This document shows positions 33,272 to 44,845 of a DNA stretch of 64,000 nucleotides, one piece after another. The notes under the pieces are model-generated. The model had not been told where the DNA came from and made no database searches. It saw nothing but the letters and a program-made list of their open reading frames with translations. The position numbers were made by a program, and so were the translations under genes. The stretch is from Rana temporaria (taxonomy: Eukaryota; Chordata; Amphibia; Anura; Ranidae): NCBI RefSeq assembly GCF_905171775.1, contig NC_053497.1:100556157-100620156 (forward strand). Reading direction: 5' to 3'. Positions within the stretch are counted from its first letter, which is position 1. Every line of letters begins with the position of its first letter.

Positions 33272-33764
33272 GGCAGGGCAGTCATAAACATCACAAAGTG
33301 GTGGTCTCAAATAAGCTTTATCTTAAAAAATCTTATTTGATACTTGTGGACACTTTGAGCTGTATAGAAAAATATCACTTACCCAATACTCTCTATATCA
33401 TCTCCTGTTTTGGTAAACTCTAGAAAGTTTTGCATTATAATAACACGTTTACTTCTAATATGTTGGGAGGTGGTATATTAAGGGTTTACATGAATTACTG
33501 AACTCAGAGCCAAGTTCTATGGAACCTTGTGCTAAAAGTGTATCTATAGCCCACACTTTTTTCTGTTTTAAATAGCATGGAGAAGGATTGGAACTTCTCC
33601 TGGGGTTTTACGGATTCCTGGGGCTCAGTAAAACAAATTTCTCTTACTTCCTGTTCAAGGGACAACCATCTTTTCACCAGGCAGGAAGTGAAGGAATCTT
33701 ACACCCAGCAACACACACCAAAGCAAAAATGTAGTGGAATGCTTAAACCCCTGTCAGCTTTTGA
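33272..33764. other. No recognised gene
   Basis: AT-rich sequence; 33590-33700 has a phrase pattern (TTCCTGTTCAAGGGACAACC, CAGGCAGGAAGTG) suggesting an old fold-back repeat that the next MITE interrupted. Not resolved. Confidence 0.3.
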
Positions 33765-34138
33765 GGCCTCATGCACACTGGACTTTAAAATAACGTAGTA
33801 AAAACGCTAGTAGCTTTGCAGTGAGTTTTTAAACGTTTTTCAACATTTGTACAATAGTGTTTTTTAATGTTTTTTTGTATTTTTTCAATGGATCAAGAAC
33901 TTCAAAAAACACTGGTGAGTTGCGTTTTTGAGCATTTATCGACGTTTAGCAGCGTTTTTTTACAGCTGAAAACTCCTCTCAGAACCCACTTGTTTTGTTT
34001 TGTTTTTAAGCCAAGCCCATGTGTGCATGGATACATAGGATAACATGATGGAGAGTTTATTGACTGTAGAAAAATATGTCTGAAGGCAGAAAAAAGCTGC
34101 TGTAAAAACGTCCAAAAATGTCCAGTGTGCATGAGGCC
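33765..34138. mobile_element. Harbinger-type MITE, GCCTCATGCACACTGG termini
   Basis: Left end GGCCTCATGCACACTGGAC, right end an exact inverted copy up to GTCCAGTGTGCATGAGGCC. Flanks TGA (33762-33764) and TTA (34139-34141), a decayed TWA pair. The interior contains repeated AAAACG/CGTTTTT motifs on both sides. Non-coding. Confidence 0.8.
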
Positions 34139-34440
34139 TTATTGTTGTTTGTTTTCCTGTTGCAGACTTTGTTTCACTTCCTTATTGGTAAAACATCCCC
34201 AAAACAGGGAGTTAGAAGAAATCTCTTTAAGGAGCCCTCTCCCACTCTATCCAAAACTAAAAAAAGAAGTTTGGGCTATAGACTTTAACTATGGTCTTGC
34301 TCATTGTCCATGTTAATACTACCACTGTATCTACTGTATATCATAATCCTTGAAGCTTTTTTTGCACTCGTCAAGGTAAATTGCATTTTGTGTCAAAAAG
34401 TTCCCTCCTTTTTTTGGAGAGTGAAACGGTACTGCAGTGC

Positions 34441-34661
34441 TTAAAGCGAAACTAAACTCATCAATTCTTTCATTTCACAAAACGGTTATATTCAATGCAT
34501 ACCATAAATTACAACTGTCACCGTTGCTTGTGCTCTAAACTGAACTGCTAAGCTATCAATGGCTGGTGTCATAACTTAACACATAGCAGCTGGAGATCAA
34601 ACATAGGCTAAATGGCAGCTTCCTTAGCTGTACCGGATAGGAGGGTTTAGTTCTGCTTTAA
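34441..34661. mobile_element. TTAA-type MITE (AGCGAAACTAAACTC termini)
   Basis: TTAA at 34441-34444 and 34658-34661. Left end AAGCGAAACTAAACTC, right end reverse-complemented AAGCAGAACTAAACCC. 221 bp, non-coding. Confidence 0.8.
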
Positions 34662-34670
34662 TACACATTA

Positions 34671-34846
34671 GTGGGAGGTATTTACTACAACTGGAGCAGA
34701 AAAAAATCTGGAACAGCTGTCAATTGTAACCAATCAGCTTCTAACTTCAGCTTGTTCAGTTAAGTTTTGAAAGATACAAGCTAATTGGTTGCCATGCACA
34801 GCTGCTCTAAATTCTGGCTGCTCCAGTCTTTGTAAATTAACCTCTT
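34671..34846. mobile_element. Fold-back MITE, family A (copy 2)
   Basis: Left TTTACTACAACTGGAGCAG and ACCAATCAGCTTCTAAC; right GCTAATTGGTTGCCATGCAC and GGCTGCTCCAGTCTTTGTAA, in inverted order as in the other family A copies. Confidence 0.8.
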
Positions 34847-35380
34847 TGTATTTTTAAATATTGCTTTGCCTTGCAGGGGGTTGGAAGTTTTGGCAGTGAC
34901 TGATATTCAAACATCCAGAGTGACAGGCTTTCTAGGTAGTAAGATAGTTTTCACAAAGCTTGATAGGATGTGTAGAGGAAGTAAGTGATGGAGTTACTGG
35001 TCCAGTTGAAGACCTGAAGGCTTATTAGAAGTCCATGACCTTCTAGTCACTCCTTTATAAAGATAACTAAAATATATTATTCAGTTACAATGAAAACTTT
35101 TTTATGTTGCACATTGATTAAAACATTTTTTGGGGTTACCATCAAAGGCATGTGGCAATTTAAATTGAATATTATAGTAAATACTTTCTACTTACTTAAA
35201 TTTACATTAGCCTTTACATTAACTGGATGGTATTTCATTTCATTATAGTGCTTCCAAAGTAACATTCTGAAGTTTGCCTTCTGCTGCTGATATTTATGAT
35301 GTTGGCTTTTCATTGCAAACATGTTAATTGATTACTCACCACTGCAAGTTCAGCAGTCAAGAAGGCTTGTTTTATAAAGC
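34847..35380. other. No recognised feature
   Basis: AT-rich, no frame or repeat end that I can identify. Confidence 0.4.
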
Positions 35381-35383
35381 TGA

Positions 35384-35803
35384 GGCCGCGTACACACGGT
35401 CGTTCCAAACCGATGAGAATGGACCGAAGTTCAGTTTCATCGGTCCAAACCGACCGTATGTATGGCCCATCGGTCTGTTGTCCTTCGGTCCAAAATTTTA
35501 AAACATGCTTTAAAATCGAACCGATGGACCGCTGATCGATCGGTCCAAACCGATAGTTAGTACAGAAAAGCATCGGTTCAAAACCTGCGCATGCTCAGAA
35601 TCAAGTCGACGCATGCTTGGAAGCATTGAACTTCGTTTTTTTCAGCACGTTGTGTGTTTTACGTCACCGCGTTCTGACCCGATCGGTTTTTGGAACGATG
35701 GTGTGTACGCACATCAGACCGTCAGGCCACTTCAGCGGTGAACCGATGGAAACGGCCTGTCGGACCATTCTCATCGGTTTGGATCGACCGTGTGTACACG
35801 GCC
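35384..35803. mobile_element. Harbinger-type MITE, CATCGGT-rich
   Basis: Left end GGCCGCGTACACACGGTCG; right end reverse-complemented GGCCGTGTACACACGGTCG. Flanks TGA (35381-35383) and TAA (35804-35806). The interior is rich in CCGATG/CATCGG and GGTCCAAACCGA motifs in both orientations, so the element folds back on itself. Non-coding. Confidence 0.88.
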
Positions 35804-36162
35804 TAAGAGTATTATTCACAATCAAACAGTTACTTACAAGGCTGCAGAAATCAGCCCACCATTCACGTTTGTAGTTGCCACAAAACTAACAAACAACTAA
35901 AAACTAAATGAGTCTAAAATATCTATTTAAAATAACAATGGGAAACAAAATATTTTCTTATGATCCCCATGATCCTGTAGGGATTTTCTGCCAGAATCCT
36001 TTTTATTTAATTAGAGGACTCAAACTGTATTTAGTTCAGAATTTTATATAACATAAAATCTTGGGTAGTATTAAAGTAAGAACGTTTTGTCCCCAAATTT
36101 GAATAGAATAAATATCAATGTCAGTGGTCTCAACAAACTTCTGTAGCTGGAGAGGGACCTTA

Positions 36163-36404
36163 GGCTACATGCACATGGATGTTTGTTATATATAAAATAT
36201 GCTACAGGTGGGCATACAGCTGACCATAGAAGTGAATGGCCGTTCAGGAAAGGTGCTATGCCTGCATATGTGGGTTAATGCTAAGATGCAGAATCACTTC
36301 TATGGGCAGCTGTACGCCCCTCCTGCGGAACCTCTGTGTGGAAAGACGCTGGGATTTTTATGCTAGGCATATTTTGCCTAGCAAATGGCCATGTGCATGA
36401 GGCC
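36163..36404. mobile_element. Harbinger-type MITE, ATGCACATGG termini
   Basis: Left end GGCTACATGCACATGGATG; right end reverse-complemented GGCCTCATGCACATGGCC. Flanked by TTA (36160-36162) and TAA (36405-36407). 242 bp, non-coding. Confidence 0.8.
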
Positions 36405-38575
36405 TAAATTGTAAGGCAAGCATTTTTTTGGGCCAAAATTTCTGAGTATCTAACAGTACTTATTTATGGAGCTGGAGGAATACAAACTGAGATTAATTAA
36501 GACTGCAATGTACAAAGTAACCTATCAGAATTTATCCTTTGCTGATTTGTCTTATGAAAGCCTGCAGCGGGCATGTACTTAGTGAAAGTATTAATGGCAT
36601 GTAAGAATGAGTTTCCCATGTTTCCCATGTTTACTGTTTGATCAGCCAAGCTATGATCTCTAAAATGTTGTCATGGGCTACTGCAGTTTACACAATTTTT
36701 TTTAAGTTGAAGTTTGTTTTCTAGTTCAAATTAACCAAACTATCCTGGTTCATTATTACATTTGTACAAGCATAAAACCAAAACAATCATACATGGTGGT
36801 TATTTCTGAGTTGAAGCAAATAGAGAAAAAGGACATTTGAAGAGTGGGGTCAGCTATGAAAAGTAGCTAACAAACTTTGGAGTAGCAGTGTCCCTTCAAT
36901 ATACTAATGAGAACAGAGGCTTTTGCAGGACTTGTCAGGTATTGAAATAAGGCTTTGGTTTATTCTACAAATGTTTCAATGGGTTGCAGCCCACCTTTCT
37001 GAAGGTTATTAGAAAAATGTGTTATAAACATATGCGTTTTACATAGCCTGCCAAATCCTGCGTGCCTTTGGTTGTATTAGGTTATGGACCTTGAATGATA
37101 TGTGCACCATGTACGTTTCAATGCCTTTAACCTTTGTCTTTATATAAACACTATAAAATAGTGAATTAATATACAGTATTATATGTATTATGTCAAATCC
37201 TAACCCTGATAAAGGGGGTGCTATTTCATGACGTAATGTTAAACTTTGTTTCAATTGACCTACGTTTTTGAACTTGTTTCTCCTGGACTTACATTCTGGG
37301 CAAAGCATCTACAAACAGTTGTTTTCTTTTTTTTACACTTCTCCAAACTGATCTGTTATGGAAGATCCATAGAGCATCTGTTCCATTGCACCTCTAATAA
37401 CGTATACTGCACCGATTTGGTTGGTCATCTTAAGGCTGCCATCTTGACTATGATTTTCTCAAACCTTTATTTGACATAAGGTCACTACTACCGCTACCAG
37501 AATGGCACTTAAGTAACATAATCTCTATTATAAAAGTATAGTGAACAGATGTGCAATGTGAACAACAGAATGTTAGCTCTCAGAGGAAACAAGGGGCAAT
37601 CTATTGAAGTGGAAGAAAGGAGATTTGGATGTATTACCCATAGCAAAAAAGCACAGTTTAAATTTCATTTTTCTACCTCAGGTTTAAAAAGGAAAACAAG
37701 AAACAGAATAGCTGCTATGGGCAACACAATTCATTATCTCCAGTTTCCTTTACTGTCCCTGGAAAAGCAGCAATGTCCTGTGGAAGACGGAATATTGTTT
37801 AGGACAAAGAATCATGTATACCTTAAAGAACTGTTACGGAAGACGACTGGTAACAATCTATGATGCACTTAACAAAACAATGCACTTTGTCAATGCTGTA
37901 TAGAACCCCTTCAGTGCCTCATTATGTGTTTAGCAGTGGTATGCATCAAAACATTTTGGAATCTGAATACTTTACAAGGATAAATCTTACTGTAGTAAAT
38001 CTGTAATATGTGGCAGTCTTGTACATTGTTCAGCTTGGAGCTGGTGAGCAGTGGCAAATGTGAATCTTAAAGATGTTTAGTATTTCCTTGTGCACCGTGT
38101 GACTATTTAAATAATTATGTCATATCATACCTAAAGCCTATCTATAGTCAAAATATATTTTTTTAGATCGGGATAGATCATGAAATTCTTAAAACCCTTA
38201 GGATTTTATTTCAGTCTGTGTATCTCTTCCTGTCGTGGTGACTCTATTAGAAGTGAGGGAAATCAACCTAACAAAGTTATGGTCAACAACAGAAGGATCG
38301 ATTCTTCTCGACTCTTCTGGCAACTTAAAAAATATTCTGGCCATTGTTGGACTTTAAAAGGTCAGACAACTCAAATGTGATGTTTACATTTTTGGTAAAT
38401 GTGGAGTTAAACCACCTGCCAGTTTCTTTTACAAGTTAGGTACTATGATGGCAAGCTCCTCCAGACCTTTACATCTGATGTGGCTATTATAATGAGGTCA
38501 TTTTAGTTACTTATTTAACTGGAAAGTAGTATGTATAAAAAGGGTAACCTCATATGTGGCATAATGTTTTATGTG
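36405..38575. other. AT-rich sequence without recognised gene
   Basis: A 104-codon open frame at 37549-37863 has no recognisable domain; GCTATGGGCAACAC inside it resembles text from frog fold-back repeats, so it is probably a decayed repeat. No exon with convincing splice sites was seen. Confidence 0.4.
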
Positions 38576-38620
38576 TTAAAGGAGAAGTAGGGCCAAAGCT
38601 TTTTTGGCCCTACTTCTCCA
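38576..38620. repeat. Short perfect hairpin after TTAA
   Basis: TTAA at 38576-38579 is followed by AGGAGAAGTAGGGCCAAA and, after GCTTTT, its reverse complement TTGGCCCTACTTCTCC. No right TTAA was found, so it may be a deletion derivative of a TTAA-type MITE. Confidence 0.65.
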
Positions 38621-40671
38621 AAAGAAAAGGAATTGACCTATAAATATATGGGGACAGTAGCACTAATGAGGGTGATAGTTATTGTAGACCCCCTTTTACC
38701 ATATAAGAAAAACAGCTTAAAAAACAGTGAAACTACGTTTATCACCCTTGTTTAAGCTAAACAGCAGGTGTTTGGCATATTTATTTTAAATAAATGGAAA
38801 GAGGTCATCATTTTCTGCCCAATGCTTTATTGTTCTCTAATATCTTCTCTGATTTAAAAAAAAAAAAAAAGCATTTTGTTTGTATGATAAATAATAAGGC
38901 TGAAATAAAATTCATGAAGATCCTGCATGTGCCCCTTTTTAAATATGCACATTTCCTAATCTGCACAGAAGTCAACAAGACTACAGCAACCTAAATAATT
39001 TATCCCATGAAGAATTTAGTATCTCGGTGGAGGTTTTTTTTACTACCTGAATATTAGAAAACATGGGCAAGAACCTTTATTTTGCACTGTTGTGTTTTGT
39101 GTTTTCCATATATTTTGTCTATTTGCTCTGCTTTGCGATATGTATAAGAATGCAGTCATTATGTTCTAATGGCAGATGCATCATGGTGCTGAAGGGATAA
39201 AATACAGCTGTTGGTCTGTAACATGTCTGTACAATTTAATGTCTCTGCTTATTAACTGGTGATCTTATGATGTCTTACATATCTGTGGCTCTCAGTCATA
39301 AAGAATGGACCATTAACTGTAAAGTAATCTCAAGATCTGTTGTTTCATGGATAGAGATTTTGTCTCCTGCCAACAAGGTCTACTGTCCATCTCTTGTAAG
39401 CCTTATATCTGACAACTGTTCAATGGGTTCCATGTAATTATAGTCATTACTGTTATTACTACTGCTATGCCAATTCGGGATTCTTCATAGTAAATTTGGA
39501 GAGTTGTCAACTGTAATGATAAGTTGGGTATATATAAGTATTGATAAAAACGTACTTTGGATTTTAAGGTAAAATATTGATCATTTTGGGTTGAAATACA
39601 TCTATTATAAATTTGAAGGATGACCTGTTTTGATGCTTATAGAAACCAGTTAGTACGTACCTGTGCTGTACAGGAAAATTGATTGACGCGAGCAAAAAAA
39701 AATATTTCTTCCTTCATATGTTTTGAGAAATAAGGGTTATAATTCTTTAATCTGTATTACATCTCCAGTTTTGCTTGAAAACCTATTTAATGAGTTAAAT
39801 ATTACATCATTAGGGTCATTTGGTTATTACTCGTCCAATTTTGAGCTGGGTTGGTGTTTTACTAAAGTGTTTTATTTGCTGACATAAGCTTGTTGTATAA
39901 AATGATCTTTCTCAGTTCTGGTTTTATAAGAACCCATACCTTATTTTGTGCAAATGTCTTCAGTATGGGAGCCGGCAGTTAAACCCTAACTGCTCCTCTC
40001 TGTCTAGAACAGAGTTGGTCGATCTTCCCATTGCATGATCAAAGTGTTTTCCAATGTCAGATGACTCCATATGTTTCCTGGATGTTACAAGTCAAAGCAT
40101 GAAATGGACTGTAGTATATTTTTTTATCATTTCAGATTTATTTATCTACTTGTCTTGTCCTTCTGAGAAAAGGGCAGACTCTACATGAGTTCCAAATTAT
40201 TATTTTTTTTATATGAGATTGTGTCAAATGCAAATGTGTGATACTTTTGGCAGCTCATTTTGTACCTTCAATAAAATGTAGCTTTCCAACTCAAATCAAG
40301 ACTTTCAATTGTCCTTTATTAAACCACTACCTTTTATTATGTAAAACTTAGAAAGAAAAAAACTACCTTCTATAGTACACTCTTTCTATTACACAAGAGG
40401 TATAACAGTTAAAAAGCAAATTCTCTGTGTCATTTAAATATTGTTTGTCCTAACCCCCCCCCCCCCCCCCATAAGACTGTAGCCATTTGTGCATGACAGC
40501 AGTCTTATGCAGTCATGCACAAGGCTTGAGTTAGTACACAAAAATGTTCACAGTAACTGGAGCAGTTGGCAGGTTTTAAATGACAGTGGTTGCTAATTGT
40601 TATGCATTTGAATAAATTAGCTTTGTATGTACATCCTACAGTATTAGATCTATTTGAAGTAAGCATTGATG

Positions 40672-40676
<5 letters not shown>
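38621..40676. other. AT-rich, transposon-poor stretch ending in a possible poly(A) site
   Basis: About 2 kb without any repeat end that I recognise, which is rare in this window. It ends with TTCAATAAAATGTAGC at about 40267-40282. It could be intergenic or distal 3' UTR of the receptor gene; nothing in the sequence decides. Confidence 0.35.
40270..40275 (+). promoter_or_regulatory. AATAAA polyadenylation-signal match
   Basis: A canonical hexamer in plus orientation preceded by T-rich sequence. Assignment to the receptor transcript would require a 3' UTR of about 8.5 kb containing several MITEs, so it is only a candidate. Confidence 0.25.
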
Positions 40677-40715
<39 letters not shown>

Positions 40716-40738
40716 TATATATACACACACACACACAC
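40677..40738. repeat. (AT)n/(AC)n microsatellite
   Basis: Uninterrupted AT dinucleotides, then ATACAC and a run of AC, directly abutting the next transposon. Confidence 0.95.
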
Positions 40739-41208
40739 TATATTACCAAAACTATTGGGATGCCTGCTATTACACGCACATGAATTTTAATGGCATCACA
40801 TTCTTAGTTCGCAGGGCTTAATATTGAGTTTCCCACCCTTTGCAGCTATATCAGCTTCAACTCCTCTAGGAAGGCTGTTCAAAAAGTTTGGGGTGGAGGA
40901 ATTGACTGGCCTGCACAGAGTCCTGACCTCAACCAGATAGAACACCTTTGGGATGAATTAGAGTGCAGACTCTGAGCCAGGCCTTCTCGTCCACATCAGT
41001 GCCTGACCTCACAGATGCGCTTCTGGAAGAATGTTCAAACATTTCCATAGGTACACTCTTTAGTCTTGTGGACAGCCTTCCCAGAATAGTTGAAGCTGTT
41101 ATAGCTGCAAAGTGTGAGCCAACTCAATATTGGAACCTACGGACTAAGACTGGGATGCCATTAAAGTTAATGTGCTTATAAAGGCAGATGTCACAATATT
41201 TTTAGTAA
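40739..41208 (+). mobile_element. Deleted Tc1-type element with transposase remnant
   Basis: Left end TATTACCAAAACTATTGGGA and right end TTTTTAGTAATA are inverted, TA-flanked termini. About 150 bp inside there is a remnant encoding D-W-P-A-Q-S-P-D-L-N-Q-I-E-H-L-W-D-E-L, the region of the third catalytic residue of Tc1 transposases, then stops. Most of the transposase is deleted. Non-autonomous; belongs to a Tc1 group different from the copies at 17498 and 48413. Confidence 0.8.
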
Positions 41209-42604
41209 TATAGTAAGAATATATATTTATATATATATTTACATTTTTCAGACATATTCCACAATTTGTATATGTGTTATCTTGTGTTTAAAATAGTGAT
41301 CTATTGCAAGTCCTGCTGTGCTGTTCTGGATTTAAATTTGGCCAATCCTTGCTGAACAGGCTGAATTTCAACCCATGTATTTCCTTAGAAAGCATCCACA
41401 GCCTGAGTAGAAAAGCCTACCCCCCCCCCCCCAGCATGTTGTAGAGAAGGACTCTTGCTCTGTGTTCAATCAGTGGCCTTTCTGCAGAGGTCTGACACTA
41501 CCCTTTCTAAGTCAAAAACACAGTTCATTAATCAACAGGCATACCACTAATGCCACGTACAGAGCAAAGGTCCTTCTCTGCAGTTACTAGCAGGGCACAC
41601 ACCATATATTTGCTGTGCCTGCTTGCACCATTAATGTATTTAGCTAATTTAAACTGAAAATATGAACCAAAGCAACAACACTCAGCACTTATTTGGGCTA
41701 AATAGATTACCTGGTTCCCTGCGAAGGCCAAGGACACTGGGTGCATATATATATATTTATTTTTTGTGCACATTCTCAATATATTATGTTTGGCACTTTT
41801 AGTTTGTTTGTTTTTTATATATTGTTACACATTGATTTTTTACTTAATTTACTTTTTTTTATTGATGAGGAACGTTTACACTTCAGTGAACTTTTATTGA
41901 TTAATTTTTATGTATTTATATTTTGATTGATTTATTTGCACTTTTACACATATTGATTGGTTTAACACTTGCAATTTAATATCATTTTCACACCAATTAA
42001 CATATTTGGGTGAACATTTCAATTTGTTTATTTTATTTGACCAACACTCAGTTTAGCCCAAATAAGTGTTGAGCACAGTTGCTAAGGTTCATACTATCAT
42101 TTCCCTATAGGGTTATTACAACTGCTGCTGATAGTTCTCTAATCTGTGGCCCGAGAATTTATTATTGGTTAATAACCAACACTGTGAAAAACGAGTGTCT
42201 CATTGCACTCTGGATTTGTTTGTATAGAGAGCTGCCTGTACAAATCAATGACCGGCTGCGGTTGTGCCAGTGGCATATTCTCCATGGGTGCACAACAAGT
42301 CTGGGAAAATTCCATTAGTTTCCCCTTTTGTTTCTATGCTGCAGCTGCACTTGTCACAGACAGCTGCAGCAGTTTTAAGTGTTTTCAAGGGTTTGTTTAA
42401 TGCCGGGGAGGGGGCGGGTGCCAAAGGCCGTCACAGGGGAGAGTGGGGGTGAAATTGGCTGCAAATTAGCTCTGCCCACTAAATCAGATAAGAGGAGGAG
42501 AGTTAGAGCTGCAGTATTGTGAATGCCCTGATGAGTCCAGAGAGAGGGCGAACAGTAGTAAGCTGTGCAAGGAAGGACTGTTTGACTGTACTGAAAGACA
42601 GAGG
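41209..42604. other. AT-rich sequence without recognised gene
   Basis: Includes a C homopolymer at about 41421 and long A/T-rich runs at 41740-42000. No coding evidence. Confidence 0.4.
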
Positions 42605-42863
42605 GGGAGATTTACTGAAGCTGGTGCACACAGAATCTGGTACAGCTGTGCAAAGTAGCCAATCAGCTTCTAGGTTTTATTGTCAAAGCTTAATTGAACA
42701 AGTCAAGTTAAGGTTAGAAGCTGATTGGTCACTATGCACAGCTACACCAGATTTCTACATAATTACATAGTTAGTCAGGTTGAAAAAATACACAAGTCTA
42801 CCCAGTTTCATCAAATAAAATAAAAGCTTCTGCGTGCACCAGTTTTAATAAATCTTCCCCAGA
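42605..42863. mobile_element. Fold-back MITE, family A (copy 3), with nested retroposon
   Basis: Left GGGGAGATTTACTGAAGCTG, GAATCTGGTACAGCTGTGC and CCAATCAGCTTCTAGG; right GAAGCTGATTGGTCACTATG, CTACACCAGATTTCTAC and, after the nested insert, GTGCACCAGTTTTAATAAAT. The copy is longer than the others because of the insertion at about 42757. Confidence 0.85.
42757..42828. mobile_element. Small retroposon fragment inside family A MITE
   Basis: TACATAATTACATAGTTAGT and CAGGTTGAAAAAATACACAA belong to a short repeat that I recognise as common in frog genomes as a LINE or SINE 3' segment. It interrupts the right arm of the MITE. Boundaries approximate. Confidence 0.55.
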
Positions 42864-42865
42864 GG

Positions 42866-44105
42866 GTCTCTTACTACTACACTCTGCGTCACTACTGACC
42901 TCTTAACTCTGCCTCATTTGCTTCTGACCACTAAACTGCATCGCTTACCACTGACCCCTGAACTTTGTGCCACCTACTACTGACCCCTGGACTCTGTAGT
43001 AAGTGACACAGAGTACAGACGTCAGTAGCACATGAGGCAAAGTTCACTGAGTATAGAGGTCAGTAGTAAGTGACACAGAGTTCAGAGGTTAGTAGTTAGA
43101 GACACATAGCTAGATTCACATAGCTGGCCGCAACTTTAAGGCGGCGTAGCTTAAGGCATTTAAGCTACGCCGCCATAAGTTAGCGAGGCAAGTACATGAT
43201 TCACAATTTACTTGCCTGCTAAGTTATGGCGGCGTAGCCTAAAGCGGGCGGGCGTAATGGCGCCTAATTCAAATTTAGCTGAGGGGGCGTGTTTTATGTT
43301 AATGGTGCTTGACCCAACGTTTTTGCCGTTTTTTTTTTAACTGTGCATGCGCCGTGCGCCTACATTTCCCAGTGTGCATTGCAGCTACGTCCGCCGCACG
43401 GGCCTATTGATTTTGACGTGGACGTAAACTACGTAAATCCCTATTCACGGACGACTTACGCAAACGGCGTAAAATTTTCTAATTTCGACGCGGGAACGGC
43501 GGCCATACTTAACATTACTATTCCATCTATTTGATGGAATAACTATAGGCGGCCTATCTCTTACGCAAACGGCGTAAATGTACTGCGGCGGCCGGGCGTA
43601 CAAATCTACTGATTTGCATATTCTACCCCGACCGCAATGGAAGCGCCACCTAGCGGCCAGCAGAAATATTGCAACCTAAGATAGGACGGCGCAAGCCGTC
43701 GTACCTTAGATATGTTTAAGCGTATCTCTGTTTGAGAATACACTTAAACATAGGTCGGCGCAGATTCTGAGTTAGGTCAGCGTATCTACTGATACGCCGA
43801 CCTAACTCTTACTGAATCTAGCTAACAGAGTACAAATATCAGTAGTAAGTGACACAAAATAAAGAGGTCATTAGTAAGTGATGCAGAGTACATAAGTTAT
43901 GAGTAAGTGACAAAGAGTTCAGAGGTCAGTAGTAAATGATGCTAAAGTCAGCAGTAAGTGACACAGCATTCAGAGGTCAGTAGTAAATAATGCAGAGTTC
44001 AGTATTAAGTGACACAACGTTCAGAGGTCAGTAGTAAATGACACAGAGGACAGTAGTAAGTAATGCAGAGATCAGTAGTAAGTGGCACAACATTCAGAGG
44101 TCAGT
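42866..44105. repeat. Fold-back minisatellite, TCAGTAGTAAGTGACACAGA units
   Basis: From 42866 to about 42998 the units run as CACTTACTACTGACC-like text. From about 42998 onward the same unit runs in the opposite orientation (AGTAAGTGACACAGAGT, TCAGAGGTCAGTAG). The switch is at CTCTGTAGTAAGTGACACAG. The right-hand array is split by the MITE at 43107-43824 and resumes to 44105. Confidence 0.8.
43107..43824. mobile_element. MITE with TAGCTAGATTCA termini, CpG-rich
   Basis: TAGCTAGATTCA at 43107-43118 is matched by TGAATCTAGCTA at 43813-43824. The interior is full of GGCGGCGTA/TACGCCGCC and GACGTAAACTACGT motifs in both orientations and is far more GC/CpG-rich than its surroundings. Non-coding, inserted into the minisatellite. 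Confidence 0.85.
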
Positions 44106-44621
44106 AATAATTTACAAAATGGGTTTATTTACTAAAGGCAAATTCACTTTGCACTACAAGTTTATGGGTGAGCACCCTGGCATTTACCTCAAACGTAGAG
44201 TGCAGTGGCTATCCTTGTGACTGTTTAATGGGCCTGGGTTTGGTGGGCTACATGCCCCTTCCTTTTGCTTAAAAGGTTAAATCTGATGGGTTTTCTTTAG
44301 CATAAACCTGTAATGGGTAAAAGATTGAGGCTACAAGCTTGTTAACCTTGTCTAGTAATGATAGTTTCCGTCTATAATTATTATACTTTCTTCAATACTT
44401 TAAGTCAAATACCCAGAACATGTATGCAGAGAATGACTTTTGACATACCGCATCTATTCATTTTTTGATTACCGTATATATTTATTCCAAGTCATTGACT
44501 CAGAAACTACTGAAGCCATTTCAGAATTAGGACAACAATGACTGTCCCTATACTGTATGTCTCTCATGACAGGTTTACTTAAGGATTCACAGCATTCTTC
44601 TAGAGTTTTCATCTCCAAATC
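44106..44621. other. No recognised gene; small MITE-like fragment at its start
   Basis: 44118-44165 (GTTTATTTACTAAAGGCAAA) resembles the end of a frog fold-back repeat. The rest is AT-rich and unassigned. Confidence 0.35.
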
Positions 44622-44844
44622 TCCAAATACATACGATCGTAACTTCTGATGTAAAAAGTGAGACAGACTTTTTCCATCGAAAATTCTGACTGCGTGTATG
44701 CCCCATCGGAGAAATTCCATCGGAAATTCTGATGAATTCCATTGGAGATTACATAGAGAACATGTTCTCTTTTCCTCCAATGGAATTCCATCGGAATTAC
44801 GATGTGAGTTTGGTCGGGCTAAACCCCGTTCGTGTGTACAGGGC
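44622..44844. mobile_element. Harbinger-type MITE, family B (copy 3)
   Basis: The left terminus is degenerate (ACATACGATCGTAACTTCTG) but the interior matches copy 2 closely: GACAGACTTTTTCCATCG, GCCCCATCGGAGAAATTCCA, GAACATGTTCTCTTTTCCTC. The right end reverse-complements to TGCCCTGTACACACGAACGG and is followed by TTA. Confidence 0.85.
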
Positions 44845-44845
44845 A

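Noticed and set aside
37549..37863. 104-codon plus-strand frame as an exon
   Set aside because: No recognised domain, no good splice sites, and it contains text resembling fold-back repeats.
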